NCBI GenBank assembly: GCA_950022655.1
Contig: OX465583.1
Span: 68,189,652 to 68,253,651 of the forward strand
Origin: Alentia gelatinosa
Taxonomy: Eukaryota; Annelida; Polychaeta; Phyllodocida; Polynoidae
DNA: 64,000 bases
Direction of reading: 5' to 3'
Shown: piece after piece, positions 19,525 to 29,210 of the stretch
Numbering within the stretch: position 1 is the stretch's first letter
Layout: each line of letters starts with the position of its first letter
Program-made: the position numbers and the translations under genes
The notes under the pieces: generated by a model
What the model was told of the DNA's origin: nothing
The model's database searches: none
Seen by the model: the letters and a program-made list of their open reading frames with translations, nothing else

Positions 19525-19582
19525 TTCTTCTTCTTCTTCTTCTTCTTCTTCTTCTTCTTCTTCTTCTTCTTCTTCTTCTTCT
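19525..19582. repeat. (TTC)n microsatellite
   Basis: About 19 TTC units within a longer pyrimidine-rich run to about 19640. Confidence 0.95.
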
Positions 19583-19705
19583 TTGTTATTTTCCTCTACA
19601 TTCTTGCTCCTCTTTCTTGTTCTTCTCTTTCTCTTACTTCTTTACTGTTTTCCCTTTATTCTTGTCACCTCTAAATAGTCTTCCCTGTTGTCTGATAGTG
19701 AATCT

Positions 19706-20255
19706 TACCGATGGGTTACAAAGTCCCCATTGAATAAGTATGGGGCCACAGTAAACCACTGCCCATTGTTTATTAGCGGCCGTAAACCACACCAATGGTT
19801 TCCGCCTTTTCCCAACCCATTATCGAATTTCTCGGAACAGACATAGACAATAATCGATGGTTTTGTGGACAGGCGGCCGTTAACCACGAGAGGTTGACGC
19901 GTAGTAATACACGAGCGCTAGCGAGTGTATTACGGCGTCAACCTCGAGTGGTTTACAGAGCTGCCTGTCCACAAAATCATCGTTTGTTGCATTTATTATC
20001 CATCCTTTCGAATGAATTAAACCCAGTAATTGCCATATTAAAGGGCATAACAAGAGGGACTATTTCTTTGCTCTATAGCGCAAAGGAACTATTTTCCCCG
20101 TATACCATGGTTTTGAGGCCGTATACCACAGGTTTGAATCCGTATACCACAGTTATGGTATCTGACAGGTTATATACAATGAGTAGTGGTTTACTGAGTC
20201 CCCATACATTTTCAATGGAGGCTTTGTATACGATGGATAATAAATGATTATCAAT
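19706..20255 (+). mobile_element. MITE family H, longest copy
   Basis: Contains the cruciform GAGGTTGACGCGTAGTAATA / TGTATTACGGCGTCAACCTC with apex CACGAGCGCTAGCGAGTG. Next come CATCGTTTGTTGCATTTATT, CCGTATACCACAGTTATGG and the end TATACGATGGATAATAAATG. It is the reverse of 15941-16396. Confidence 0.85.
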
Positions 20256-20269
20256 GACCATGGGTAAGA

Positions 20270-20405
20270 GATACAACAATCGATGGTTTTTGGACGTTGG
20301 TTTCTGTGAACCACTGGAGGTTGACGACGTAATACAATCGCTACCCATCGTGCATTACTACCCATCAACCTCTCGTGGTTTACGGCCACCCGTCCCCAAA
20401 AAAAT
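20270..20405. repeat. Second family H-type hairpin
   Basis: CAATCGATGGTTTTTGGACG and its partner AAATCATCGATT flank GAGGTTGACGACGTAATACA / GTGCATTACTACCCATCAAC. This is a degenerate copy of the family H cruciform. Confidence 0.7.
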
Positions 20406-20640
20406 CATCGATTATTTTCTATTTCTACCAGTCGTGAATCTTCTCATCCTTCACGGTCTTAGACTTCTTTTCGGATACAGTTGCGGCCCATGATCTATTC
20501 ACCTGCAGGGGAGATGGGGGGGGGGGCTGCTGCAGTTTGCCATAGGGGTCGGCGGCCCTTTCATCGCCTCCGGGCAGTGGGTGGAGGAATAGTAATGGGT
20601 AAATGATTAGCAGGCTTGTCAGTAGCCAGGTTAGGGCCTG

Positions 20641-21318
20641 GAGGGAGGGGTGGGGGAGTGAGGGATGGAAGGATGAAGGAAGGGATGGAGGCAGAGATAG
20701 AGCGATGGAGGGAAAGAGGGATGGAGGGAGGGAAGGGGGGAGGGAGAGAGGGGAGGGAAGGGGGAGGGAGGGAGGGAGGGAGGGTGGGGAAGGAGGGAGG
20801 GCAGGAGAGGGAGGTGAGAGGGAGGGTGAGAGGGAAGGAGAGAGGGAAGGGGGGAAGGAGGGAGGTAGGCAGGGAGGGAGGGAGGCGGGGTGGGAGGGAG
20901 GGAGAGAGGGGAGGGAAGGGGAGAGGGAGGGAACGAGAGAGGGAGTGAGAAAGGGAGGGAAGGGGAGAGGGCAGGAGAGGAAGGGAGGGTGGGAGGGAGG
21001 GAGATAGTGAGGGAGGGAGAGAGGGAGGGAGGGAGGTAGAGAGAAGTAGAGAGAGAGGGGAGAAGGAGAGAGAGGGATAGAGGCAGGGAGGGAGGAAGAG
21101 AGGGAGGGAGAGAGAGAGGGAGAGAGGGAGGCAGGGAGGGAGAGATAGAGGGAGGGAGAGGGAGAGAGGCAGGGAGGGAGAGAGAGGGAGGGAGAGGGAG
21201 AGAGAGGGAGGGAGAGGGAGACAGAGGGAGGGAGGCAGGGAGGGAGAGAAGAAGGGAGGGAGACAGAGAGGCAGGCAGGGAGGCTGGGAGGGAGGCAGGC
21301 AGACAGGTAGGGAGGGGG
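20641..21318 (+). repeat. 678-bp polypurine (GGGA)n tract
   Basis: An almost uninterrupted G/A strand of GGGAGGGAGGGAGAGA type with fewer than a few percent pyrimidines. Long open frames across it are compositional artefacts. Such tracts can form triplex DNA. Confidence 0.95.
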
Positions 21319-21339
21319 TAGCGGCAGACCTATCTATCA

Positions 21340-21965
21340 CACGCCCGTCAGTGGGTGATATAGACGGCCCTCCGACGGCCCGTCCAAACTCATCCCCCGC
21401 CTCTGATTGATCGCCTCCTTCGATTACATGAGCTGGCCGCCCGGCCCTATGTAATAAGCATACTGATAGGCCGGCACTGATTGCGCATTTTGACTTAATT
21501 AGATCCTCCCCGTCTTCGCCGCCCGACGTCTACAAACTAGCACTTCATTATCACCGCTTACCGGGGCCCGTCGAGGGTCTCCCCAGGCCAGGAGCCCTTT
21601 AAACCGGGGTTCTGCCCCTCTTTCCCCACTCGACCTATCGTCTCGGGTCGGTCTCATATTGCGCTCAGTCTCAATGACACCCGTCTCCAATAGCACCGTT
21701 TTACGGTGTTATTATCACCTAGTTGCGGCAATTGATTGGATTATGTGATGTTAATTATCAATGGGAGCCTGGGCTGTAGCCCCCCGTTTTAAGCGCCAAT
21801 TACCGTTAGCAATCGACATAACTAATTAGCACCATCCTTCATATGGCGGCTACCCGAGGCACAGAGCGGGCACGGGGCTCGGTCGCGCCTTGTTCCTTTA
21901 ATGAGCGATCTTCCGTCTGTTTCCCGATGCAGGCCGATTAGCGGGTTAGCAGTGAGCATGGAAGG
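21340..21965. promoter_or_regulatory. Homeodomain/PBX motif-rich block, candidate enhancer
   Basis: Unique sequence between the polypurine tract and a nested transposon complex. Sites: TGATTGAT (21404-21411), TAATTA (21496-21501), TTGATTGG near 21733, TTAATTAT (21751-21758) with ATCAAT, CAATTA (21797-21802) and CTAATTAG (21832-21839). The composition is mixed and CpG-containing, unlike the surrounding repeats. No frame is convincing. Confidence 0.4.
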
Positions 21966-21994
21966 TGCATGAGGCCCGGTGTTTACACTAGACT

Positions 21995-22125
21995 ATTATC
22001 CTACCCCGTATATAAATCTCCATAGGCTAAACATGGTGGGCCTGTATGTCACGGTTATGCTATACAATATTTATATGCCACTGGTGACATATGAAGTTGA
22101 AAACATGTGACAGGGTAGGATAAGA
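21995..22125. mobile_element. MITE family X, copy 1 (class II ends)
   Basis: Ends TATTATCCTACCCCGTATA and ACAGGGTAGGATAAG. ACATATGAAGTTGAAAACAT recurs at 63205-63318. Confidence 0.75.
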
Positions 22126-22132
22126 TAAAAAA

Positions 22133-22262
22133 AATCACTTGATTTTATATAATTGTTTACATGTCATTCGTTGTCTTCCGCTACAGATATCACGAAGCAG
22201 AGCTGAGTGATATCATTCTGCGAAGACAACTCATGCCATATAAACAATCATATGAAATTTCG
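22133..22262. repeat. Hairpin associated with family X
   Basis: TATATAATTGTTTACATG and CATATAAACAATCATAT arms. The apex CTACAGATATCACGAAGCAG / GAGTGATATC is repeated at 63325-63438. Confidence 0.75.
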
Positions 22263-22384
22263 TGATGTTTCATGATACTATTACCCACCAAGTACAGAGT
22301 CTCCATGCTAAGCTTAAATGTACTATGAGTCAAATACGCGGAGAATACGGCCACTCAGATCGAAATCATGGTAAAATTGTGTGT

Positions 22385-22665
22385 TCATCTCACTCCTGGT
22401 ATTTTTCCTCCATAGACTTAACATTGGGAACTTGTATCTAATGCCCATAAGATATTTGGGAAAAAAATTCAATTGGGGATTATGTCACAAATGTTAACCC
22501 ATTAATCAACGTGAAGGGTGAGATAAATTCAGAAACCCTTTTAAGTTTAGGGTCAGATCACTACATAATTCATATGGCTTTGCCTTGTGAATTACTACGT
22601 GATTCGAACTCGATGGGATACGAGCTCTGACCCTTAACTTTCATGGGTTTCTTCTATATCATAGG
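22385..22665 (+). mobile_element. MITE family F, copy 2
   Basis: ATCTCACTCCTGGTATTTTT to ACTTTCATGGGTTTCTTCTA, matching 3710-4012, with an arm deletion. AATTACTACGTGATTCG at the apex. Confidence 0.8.
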
Positions 22666-23012
22666 TGGTGATTCTTGAATTCAGCACCACCTGACGATCT
22701 TCAGCTGCAAAACTCTAGAAGTCGTCTAGTTTAAACGCCAAGCATGTGGCAACTTGTCTGATTACATCTGATTATTCAATTGGACACCACGACTATTGGA
22801 CGTGCTCTGATGCTGGCGACTTATTTAAGCCAGCTTGAATTAGTCATCTAAACAGGCGGCGATTCTGTGAAAACTTAGTCGTCAGTGTAAACGCTGGAGA
22901 GTCCATTCTGAGGTTGATGACTTTTACGGTGGACATTGCCACCACCTTACGACTACTGGCTTGACAATCTATAGTCGCCACTTATTTAGTCGTCTAATGT
23001 AAATCCCTGGTT

Positions 23013-23599
23013 AGGCGCACCGAATATGGGGATCGATTCAATAAAAGCAGGCTTTGGAAGGAAATGGTCTCGATGTATAGAATGGAGTCTATGTTTTGTA
23101 TAAAAGTTACTGATGGCAAAGAAGGAATGGAAGCGTGGTTGGGTCGGGTATTGGGAGCAAGCAGGATATTGGGATTTTTGGATGGGTTTTGGGGTATGGT
23201 GGTATATGTGTTGTTACCCAAGTGAGTCCTGTTGTTTTCTTCAAAACCTATTGGGATCCTGTGAATATAAAATATGATTAGGATTTGTAATAAAATTATA
23301 TAGATTATATCACAGAACCAACAACTCCTGATTTTAAAATAAAGGATCCTTTTGTGTGTATTCTGAATGAGAAAACCACAAAGGTAGACTTGACAATCAA
23401 TTTGGTGAGCTATGAATAATTCGTGGTAAATAGTTCGTGGACACGGAAAGGGTTCGAACCAAAACAACCTCATATTTGGAACGGAGTGGAGACACAAGTG
23501 GAAGCCAGTCTAGTGTGTCAGTGTCATGAGCTGGGTCGGGTGTGAATTGTGTTGCCGAGCGAGCTGTCGAGTAGTGTAACCATGCAGCCTCTCCGGTGG
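23013..23599. other. Unassigned sequence
   Basis: Includes GGGTTCGAACC (23448-23458), an isolated palindrome, not a tRNA. No gene supported. Confidence 0.35.
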
Positions 23600-24420
23600 C
23601 GAGGCTGTGTTGTTGGTAAACTGTGCGTGCACTAAGCCAACTGAGAGCAGACTTAATTCGGGCCACCAGCCGCCGGATCGCACCTATTGTGGGGCGGGCT
23701 TCAGGTGCTCGACAGCGAAGGGCTTCCCGCGTGATGGAGAAGCCACACCGGCCCGTACCCGCTCCCCGGCCGCCCTCCCCCGGCCGCTCTCCCCCGGCCC
23801 CCGGCCACCACCCCGGCCACCACCCCGGCCAAGGCCACCTCCCGCACCCCGGCCGCCGCCCGCCCGCCCGCCCGCCACCGCACGACCCCCAGCCACCGCC
23901 CGACCACCATCCTCCCCCGGCCGCTGCCCTACCCCCGGCCGCCACCCCTCCCCCGGCCGCCACCCCACCCCTAGCCACCGCCCGAATCCAATCCGCCGTA
24001 CTGCCCCCAACCAACCGCCGCGCCTCCCCCGGCCACCGTCCCTGGCAGCCGCCCTACCCCCGGACACCGCCTTATCCCGGCCACCCACCGACTCCTGGCC
24101 ACCCACCGAACCCCGGTCTGCGCCTGAACCCCGACAGCCTCTCGACCCCCTACTGCCGCCCGGCCGCCGCCCGGCCGCCGCCCGACCACCGCCCAATCCC
24201 CGCCCGACCATCGCATGACCACCGCCCGACCCCCGCCCGATCCCCGCCCGACCACCGCCCGACTACCACCCAACCACCGCTCGACCACCGCCCGACCACC
24301 GCTCGACCACCGACCGACCCCCGCCCGACCACCGCCCGACCACCGCCCGACCCCCGCCCGATCCCCGCCCGATCCCCAGACGCCCGGTGTTGGTAGAGAG
24401 TGTAAGCAGTCGCGCGCCCC
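23600..24420 (+). repeat. GC-rich minisatellite (CCCGACCACCG-type)
   Basis: Irregular tandem CCGCCCGACCACCGCCCGAC units with CCCCCGGCCGCC at the left. Long frames in all phases are Pro/Arg/Gly low-complexity and should not be called genes. Confidence 0.85.
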
Positions 24421-24842
24421 TAAGTAGCCGCGGGGCCCGACGCGCGGCGCTTAACTGGCACCAATTGCTCTAAACAGCAATGAAGTTAATAGAATACGGG
24501 CTGCAGGAGTGAGAGGCGGGCGGAGGACGGCGGGCGGCCGGCCAGGCGACCTGTCTACCGGGAGATGGGGGAGGGAGTGTGGTGGGTTGTGGCTGGCGAG
24601 GGACGGGCAGTGGAGAACAGAGTTGAGGCAAAGCTGAGCTGCACATGAATAGTATACATGGATAACAAAATGGTAGGCGCATGGTGATTGGTAGAGGATA
24701 TCTAATGAGAATGTCCTGAATTTCAACTTTAAGTCATCCTACTCAGGGAGGAGTGTAAAGAGACAGAGGAGGAATGGTAAAACATTGAAAGTTAGTTAAA
24801 TTCCGTAAAAACAAAGAGCCGCAGAACAGCTTCTCGGGTCGG
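24421..24842. promoter_or_regulatory. CpG-rich unique flank of the minisatellite
   Basis: GCCGCGGGGCCCGACGCGCG (24428-24447) then CAATTGCTC and GAAGTTAATAG. It could be a promoter or enhancer edge; no TATA or start site is evident. Confidence 0.2.
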
Positions 24843-25062
24843 GTTAAAGGGGGTGTTCCACTGGCCCGACGGTAGCCGATTCTGTAGCCAGACAATCGCC
24901 GATCATTATCGGATGCCCTAGAATTTTTCAAATCTTTGAAAATGGTCATTTATTAAACTATTTATATCAGAATTAAATAAACTACAATACGTGAGCTTCC
25001 TCTACAGGGCCCAGGAACAATTGATCGGGTGAGAAATCGGCCTGATGGAGCACACCCTTTAA
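24843..25062. mobile_element. MITE family T (class I ends)
   Basis: Ends AAAGGGGGTGTTCCACTGGC and GGCCTGATGGAGCACACCCTTT with TA flanks. Only copy in the window. Confidence 0.8.
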
Positions 25063-25419
25063 TCACACACGGGATCACTCGGGGTGCGCCTCAATCCAGG
25101 TACTTTTGTTCTATTCAAGCTATAAAAGCAAACATACTTGGTGAGAAATATACTAGCTAAACAAATTGATGATAAAACCTAGCTTTATGTTCATTGTATT
25201 ATATATATACAAAAGTAAATAAGAAAATTGAAAACTGGCTTCGAGATTATCACATAACACACTCTCCAAGCAGTATAAAAGACCTAGTAGGAGAGTAACA
25301 AACAGGTCCCACTTCTTGGTCAAGGCGGCTGCTTATTTAACCCGAACAAATCTAATTTTATGTAGCTCTGGTTGCCAGTGTATGTCAACTATATCCATTT
25401 TGCTTTTATGGGAAAAACA
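25063..25419. other. Unassigned AT-rich sequence
   Basis: Nothing recognised. Confidence 0.35.
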
Positions 25420-25870
25420 CTGACAATACACTGCACGAAAACCCCCATTTTATTCATATATACACCACCGCAGAAGTGAATGTATTGGCTGTATATTGAT
25501 TTGTTTTCATATATATATACGCCCAGCCCTTATGTACGGACGCGTTTGGCTGTATTTCACACCAGGCGTATATGAGTGGAAATACCTTCTGCCCCCGCCG
25601 CCTCCCGTCCCTTTGTGTTGGTAGAAGTACAGGTGTCCTCAGTATGAAACCCTCCCCCACACGCCCCCCTCCCGCCGCCACCTTACCCCGCCCGCTCTCA
25701 GTGAAGCCCTGTTCACTGGGCGCTTAAATATATATATATATATATATATATACGCCTACAGATGAGGTGTATACACATGGGGATTATGACAACCTTGTAT
25801 ATGCAAAATACCTACTTATATACACCGGGCGCATTCATATGTAAACTGATGGTGTTTGTGCAGTGATAGG
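25420..25870 (-). mobile_element. Foldback element family Y, copy 2
   Basis: Left CACTGCACGAAAACCCCCAT pairs with right ATGGTGTTTGTGCAGTGA. The inside holds ACGCCCAGCCCTTATG, a (TA)n run (25729-25752) and GTATACACA. Inverted relative to 11270-11860. Confidence 0.7.
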
Positions 25871-25921
25871 GGTGGGTTATTGGCAGTTGGCGGTACAGGT
25901 TGACAGGCAGAGGGGGCTGCA

Positions 25922-26270
25922 TGTTGGAGGACAAAGGGGGTGCCTTATATAGACGAAGCCACTCTCCACTTACAACTACAGCTCTACTCACTCTCCCTGC
26001 AGATCTTCAGTGGCGCTTGCACTTACTAATCTCTGCTTCAACCTAGTGACATCACATGGGGGAACTAATTGTCTCTTTCAAAGGTTATAAAGTCGAACAA
26101 CTCTCATTATCCACCATGTCATATCAAACCCCTGCTAAGGGTATAAAACAAGGACCCCTTCTAGTCAATAAACAGTTAAGTTCTAGTAGTACAAAGTACC
26201 TCTGTGTTTGAGTTTTTACTCTCTTCTCATAAGGTCTACTCCCTATGCGAATAGGGCCTAAGGCCTTACA
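25922..26270 (+). mobile_element. Candidate solo LTR or retroelement promoter
   Basis: Begins TGTTGGAGGACAAAG and ends GGCCTTACA. It contains TATAAAAC (26139-26146 area) and a nearby CAATAAACAG polyadenylation-like signal. This is an LTR-like promoter/terminator order, but no target duplication, partner LTR or coding domain was found. Confidence 0.35.
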
Positions 26271-26343
26271 ATGGGTAACAACGGGAATGCATTCAGTACG
26301 CTGGTTCCCCAGTCATCCGTTAGGGGGCTCGGCGGAATCTGTC

Positions 26344-26592
26344 AGTTTTTAGGGAAACATTATGATAAATTATCTTTTATCTTTGGAAAGGTTGCCATTA
26401 CTTTATTTTTTATCATCATCTACTATAAAGTAGTAGAAATAAGGTATTTTGGGAATCTCATGAGGGAGAGAGATTGTGCTGGGTCTCATTGCCACAGCAA
26501 ATCAGCAGCGAACCAGCGATGGTCGATCACACATTGCTCTCGCTGGGCGTTACCCGTCCCATTCTTAATTGGTTCAGGAATCCAGTCTAGCC
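26344..26592 (+). repeat. Dispersed repeat R4, copy 2
   Basis: Same words as 14574-14835. Its 3' end runs directly into the 150-bp array. Confidence 0.75.
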
Positions 26593-27845
26593 AGGCTGGA
26601 AGCATGGTGCAGAATCTATGCTTGGAGAGTGAGAGGGAGGGTATAAAGATAAGGTGTGTGAAAATTGTACATATATGAAAAAAAAACAACAACCTGGCGA
26701 TGGGGTCAGATTTCTCCTCAAACAGGCAGATTGGTGCAGAGATACAAGTTAGGCTGGAAGCATGGTGCAGAATCTCTGCTTGGAAAGTGAGAGGGAGGGT
26801 ATATAGATAAAGTTTGTGAAAATTTAGCATATTTGAAAAAAAAACTGGCTCATGGGGCAGATTTTTCCCCAAAAAGGCAGATTGGTACAGAAATGCAAGC
26901 CAGACTGAAAGCAAGGCACATGGTTTCTGCTTGGAGAGTGAGACGGAGGGTTTATATTAAGGTGTCTGAAAATTTAGCATATAAGAAAAAACTAGCATAT
27001 GGGGCAGATTTTTTCCAAAACAGGCAGATTGGTGCAGAGATGCAAGCCAGGCTGGAAGCATGGTGCAGAATATTTGCTTGGAAAGTGGAACAGAGGGTAT
27101 ATAGATAAAATTTAGCATATATAAAAAAACTAGCGTAGGGGCAGATTTCTCCCCAAACAGGCAGGTTGTTGCAGAGACGCGAGCCAGGTTGGGAACAAGG
27201 CACATAATATCTGCTTGGAGAGTGAGATAGAGGGTATATATATATAAGGTCTGTGAAAATATAGCACATACGAAATAAACTAGCGCATGGGGCAGATTTC
27301 TCCCGAAATAGGCAGACTGGTGCAGAGATGCAATCCAGGCTGGAAGCAAGGCACATAATCTCTGCTTTGAGAGTGAGACGGAGGATATTCAGATAAGGGG
27401 TGTGGAAATTTAGCATATATGAAATAAACTAGTGCATGGGGCAGATTTTCCCCCGAACAGGCAGATTGATGCAGAAATACAAGCCAGGGTGGAAGCAAGG
27501 TGCAGAATCTATGTTTGGAGAGTGAGACTGAGGGTATATAGATAAAGTGGGTGAGAATTTAGCATACATGAAAAAAACTGGCATAGGGGGCAGAATTTTC
27601 AGATATTTCCCCAAACAGGCAGACTGGTGCAGAGATGCAAGCCAGGCTGGAAGCAAGGCGCATAGTATCTGCTTGAAGAGTGAGACTGAGGGTATATAGA
27701 TAAAGTGTGTGAGAATTCAGCATACATGAAAAACTAGCGTAGGGGGCAGATTTCTCCCAAAACAGGCAGAGATGGTAGAAACAAGGCGCATAAAATCTGC
27801 TTGGAGAGTGAGAGGGAGGGTATATATAGATAAGGGGTGTGAGTA
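26593..27845 (+). repeat. Tandem array of ~150-bp unit, nine copies
   Basis: GGCTGGAAGCATGGTGCAGA recurs at about 26593, 26752, 26903, 27050, 27187, 27338, 27488, 27645 and (shortened) 27773. Each unit also has AAACAGGCAGATTGGTGCAG and GAGAGTGAGAGGGAGGGTAT. Frames through it repeat the same hydrophobic peptide and are not genes. Central tandem repeats of this size occur in Helitron-like non-autonomous elements of marine invertebrates; that link is inference. Confidence 0.92.
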
Positions 27846-28780
27846 GTACAGACACTGGGGAGGGAGGGGGGTGGCTGTTATCGGGCCCCACACACCGCGT
27901 GACAGGCAGTGGACAGGCCGTGGACGGCCGACACGATGACATCCCACAGAAGACACCACCACCGACACAATCTCCACCATCTCCCCATCTCCACAATCTC
28001 CCGCAGAGACCGCCGACGGATTAGCCAGCTCCCTCTAATACGTTGGCACTCTACTAGATGGCGTTGCTATCTGCCGCACCATCTGCTGTGAAGCGTGGAG
28101 AAGGGATGGGGAGGGGTGGGGGTTGAGGGTTGGGAAGCGGGAGGGGGGTGGGTTTGGATCAGGGGCTGGAGGAAGTGGCGGTCCCCAAGTCGAGAAAGTA
28201 TTTGGAAACTCCGTGCGATAACCTGAGGCCGGGAGGAGTAAGTTTGAGATTGCCCTCTGAGGCCACTCATCACAGAGCCATGAAAAATATAAAAATTTGA
28301 AATGATAAAAAAAACACCTTTGGCTTCCACGTCTTTTAATTGAGGGAAAATAGAAGATAGTCCAATAATGTGTAATCCTAGTATGAAAGGAATTCTTTAT
28401 CGTCAATTGTGAAATATCACTGTCCCTAAATAGAAAAAAGAGTAAATGTTTCTGGGAAGGAGTGCGGAATCTTCCTCAGCCACAGGAATTGATATAGTTG
28501 AGAATCACACGGATATAAGATCCAATGGGGGCCCGTTCCAAAACAACAAAAAAACCAGGAAAATGACGAATCAACTTTTCCGAAATCCTTATTTCCGTTG
28601 TCTAGAAGAGAGGTTAATTGCATCAAACCACTTTATTATCTATCATCCACAAGCACAGTTATTACTTAGAAGCGGCCCTAGCGGTCAGACGAGTCACTTC
28701 CCTGTGGTTTATCGAGGCAGAATTCAACATAAACTTTTAGGAACCAACCCCACCCTGTAGTAGGAACTATTAGAATAGAG
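27846..28780. other. Unassigned sequence
   Basis: GC-rich to about 28200 (GGGCCCCACACACCGCG), then AT-rich. No gene supported. Confidence 0.35.
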
Positions 28781-28922
28781 GGAAACTATGTTCCGGTGAA
28801 AGGAAGTCAAAGTTACGAGGTAAGGCTTGGAAAAATTACTGCCCAAGGCCCTGGCCGCGGGCAGTAATTTTTCCAAGCCTTACCGAGTAATTTTGACTTC
28901 CTTTCACTGGTACTTGGTTTCC
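28781..28922. repeat. Long near-perfect hairpin
   Basis: Arms GGTGAAAGGAAGTCAAAGTT and AATTTTGACTTCCTTTCACT, then GGTAAGGCTTGGAAAAATTA and its complement, meet at GCCCAAGGCCCTGGCCGCGGGC.. apex. About 65 bp per arm with few mismatches. Confidence 0.88.
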
Positions 28923-28979
28923 CTATTCCTATATACCTTCAAATGTGGTTTAATAAGAGACAATCTGATTGGTCTAAAT

Positions 28980-29036
28980 GTCAACCTTGGGTAGTATACG
29001 GCAACCTTGGGTAGTATACCAACCTTGGGTAGTATC
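28980..29036 (+). repeat. Three ~20-bp tandem units
   Basis: CAACCTTGGGTAGTATAC occurs three times in a row. Confidence 0.85.
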
Positions 29037-29210
29037 AGATAGTTACTCCACCCCCCAGAGCGTGGTGTAAGCATAGAGTGTACAGCCATAGGTATATAGG
29101 AATAGGACCATTCCATGCGCCCATGGCTGGGTGGAGAATGGCTGAGGGACGAATGGCAGGGACGATGAGATGGACGATTGCGAAGCGGGATACTGCCAGA
29201 ACCCAGACCC

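Larger units (their letters stand above)
21976..23012. mobile_element. MITE family P complex split by nested class II elements
   Basis: CGGTGTTTACACTAGAC (21978-21994) is the start of a P copy. It resumes at about 22666 with GTGGTGATTCTTGAATTCAG and ends AGTCGTCTAGTTTAAACGCC. A second P segment runs to CTAATGTAAATCCCTGG (23012). The 670 bp between are families X and F. Confidence 0.7.

Noticed and set aside
20561..21340. Long open frames (up to 259 codons) in the purine-rich tract
   Set aside because: Ser/Pro/Leu or Gly/Glu/Arg translation of a GGGA repeat; no stops simply because of composition.
23440..23465. tRNA box B-like GGTTCGAACC
   Set aside because: No box A at the right distance and no cloverleaf could be drawn; it is an isolated palindrome.
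23397..24427. Overlapping Pro/Gly/Arg-rich frames of 60-257 codons
   Set aside because: Same reason: GC-rich minisatellite read in all phases.
26486..27996. Repeated hydrophobic minus-strand frames (ASLHQSACFGKNLPH-like)
   Set aside because: They are the 150-bp tandem unit translated; frame shifts between units and no start or domain.
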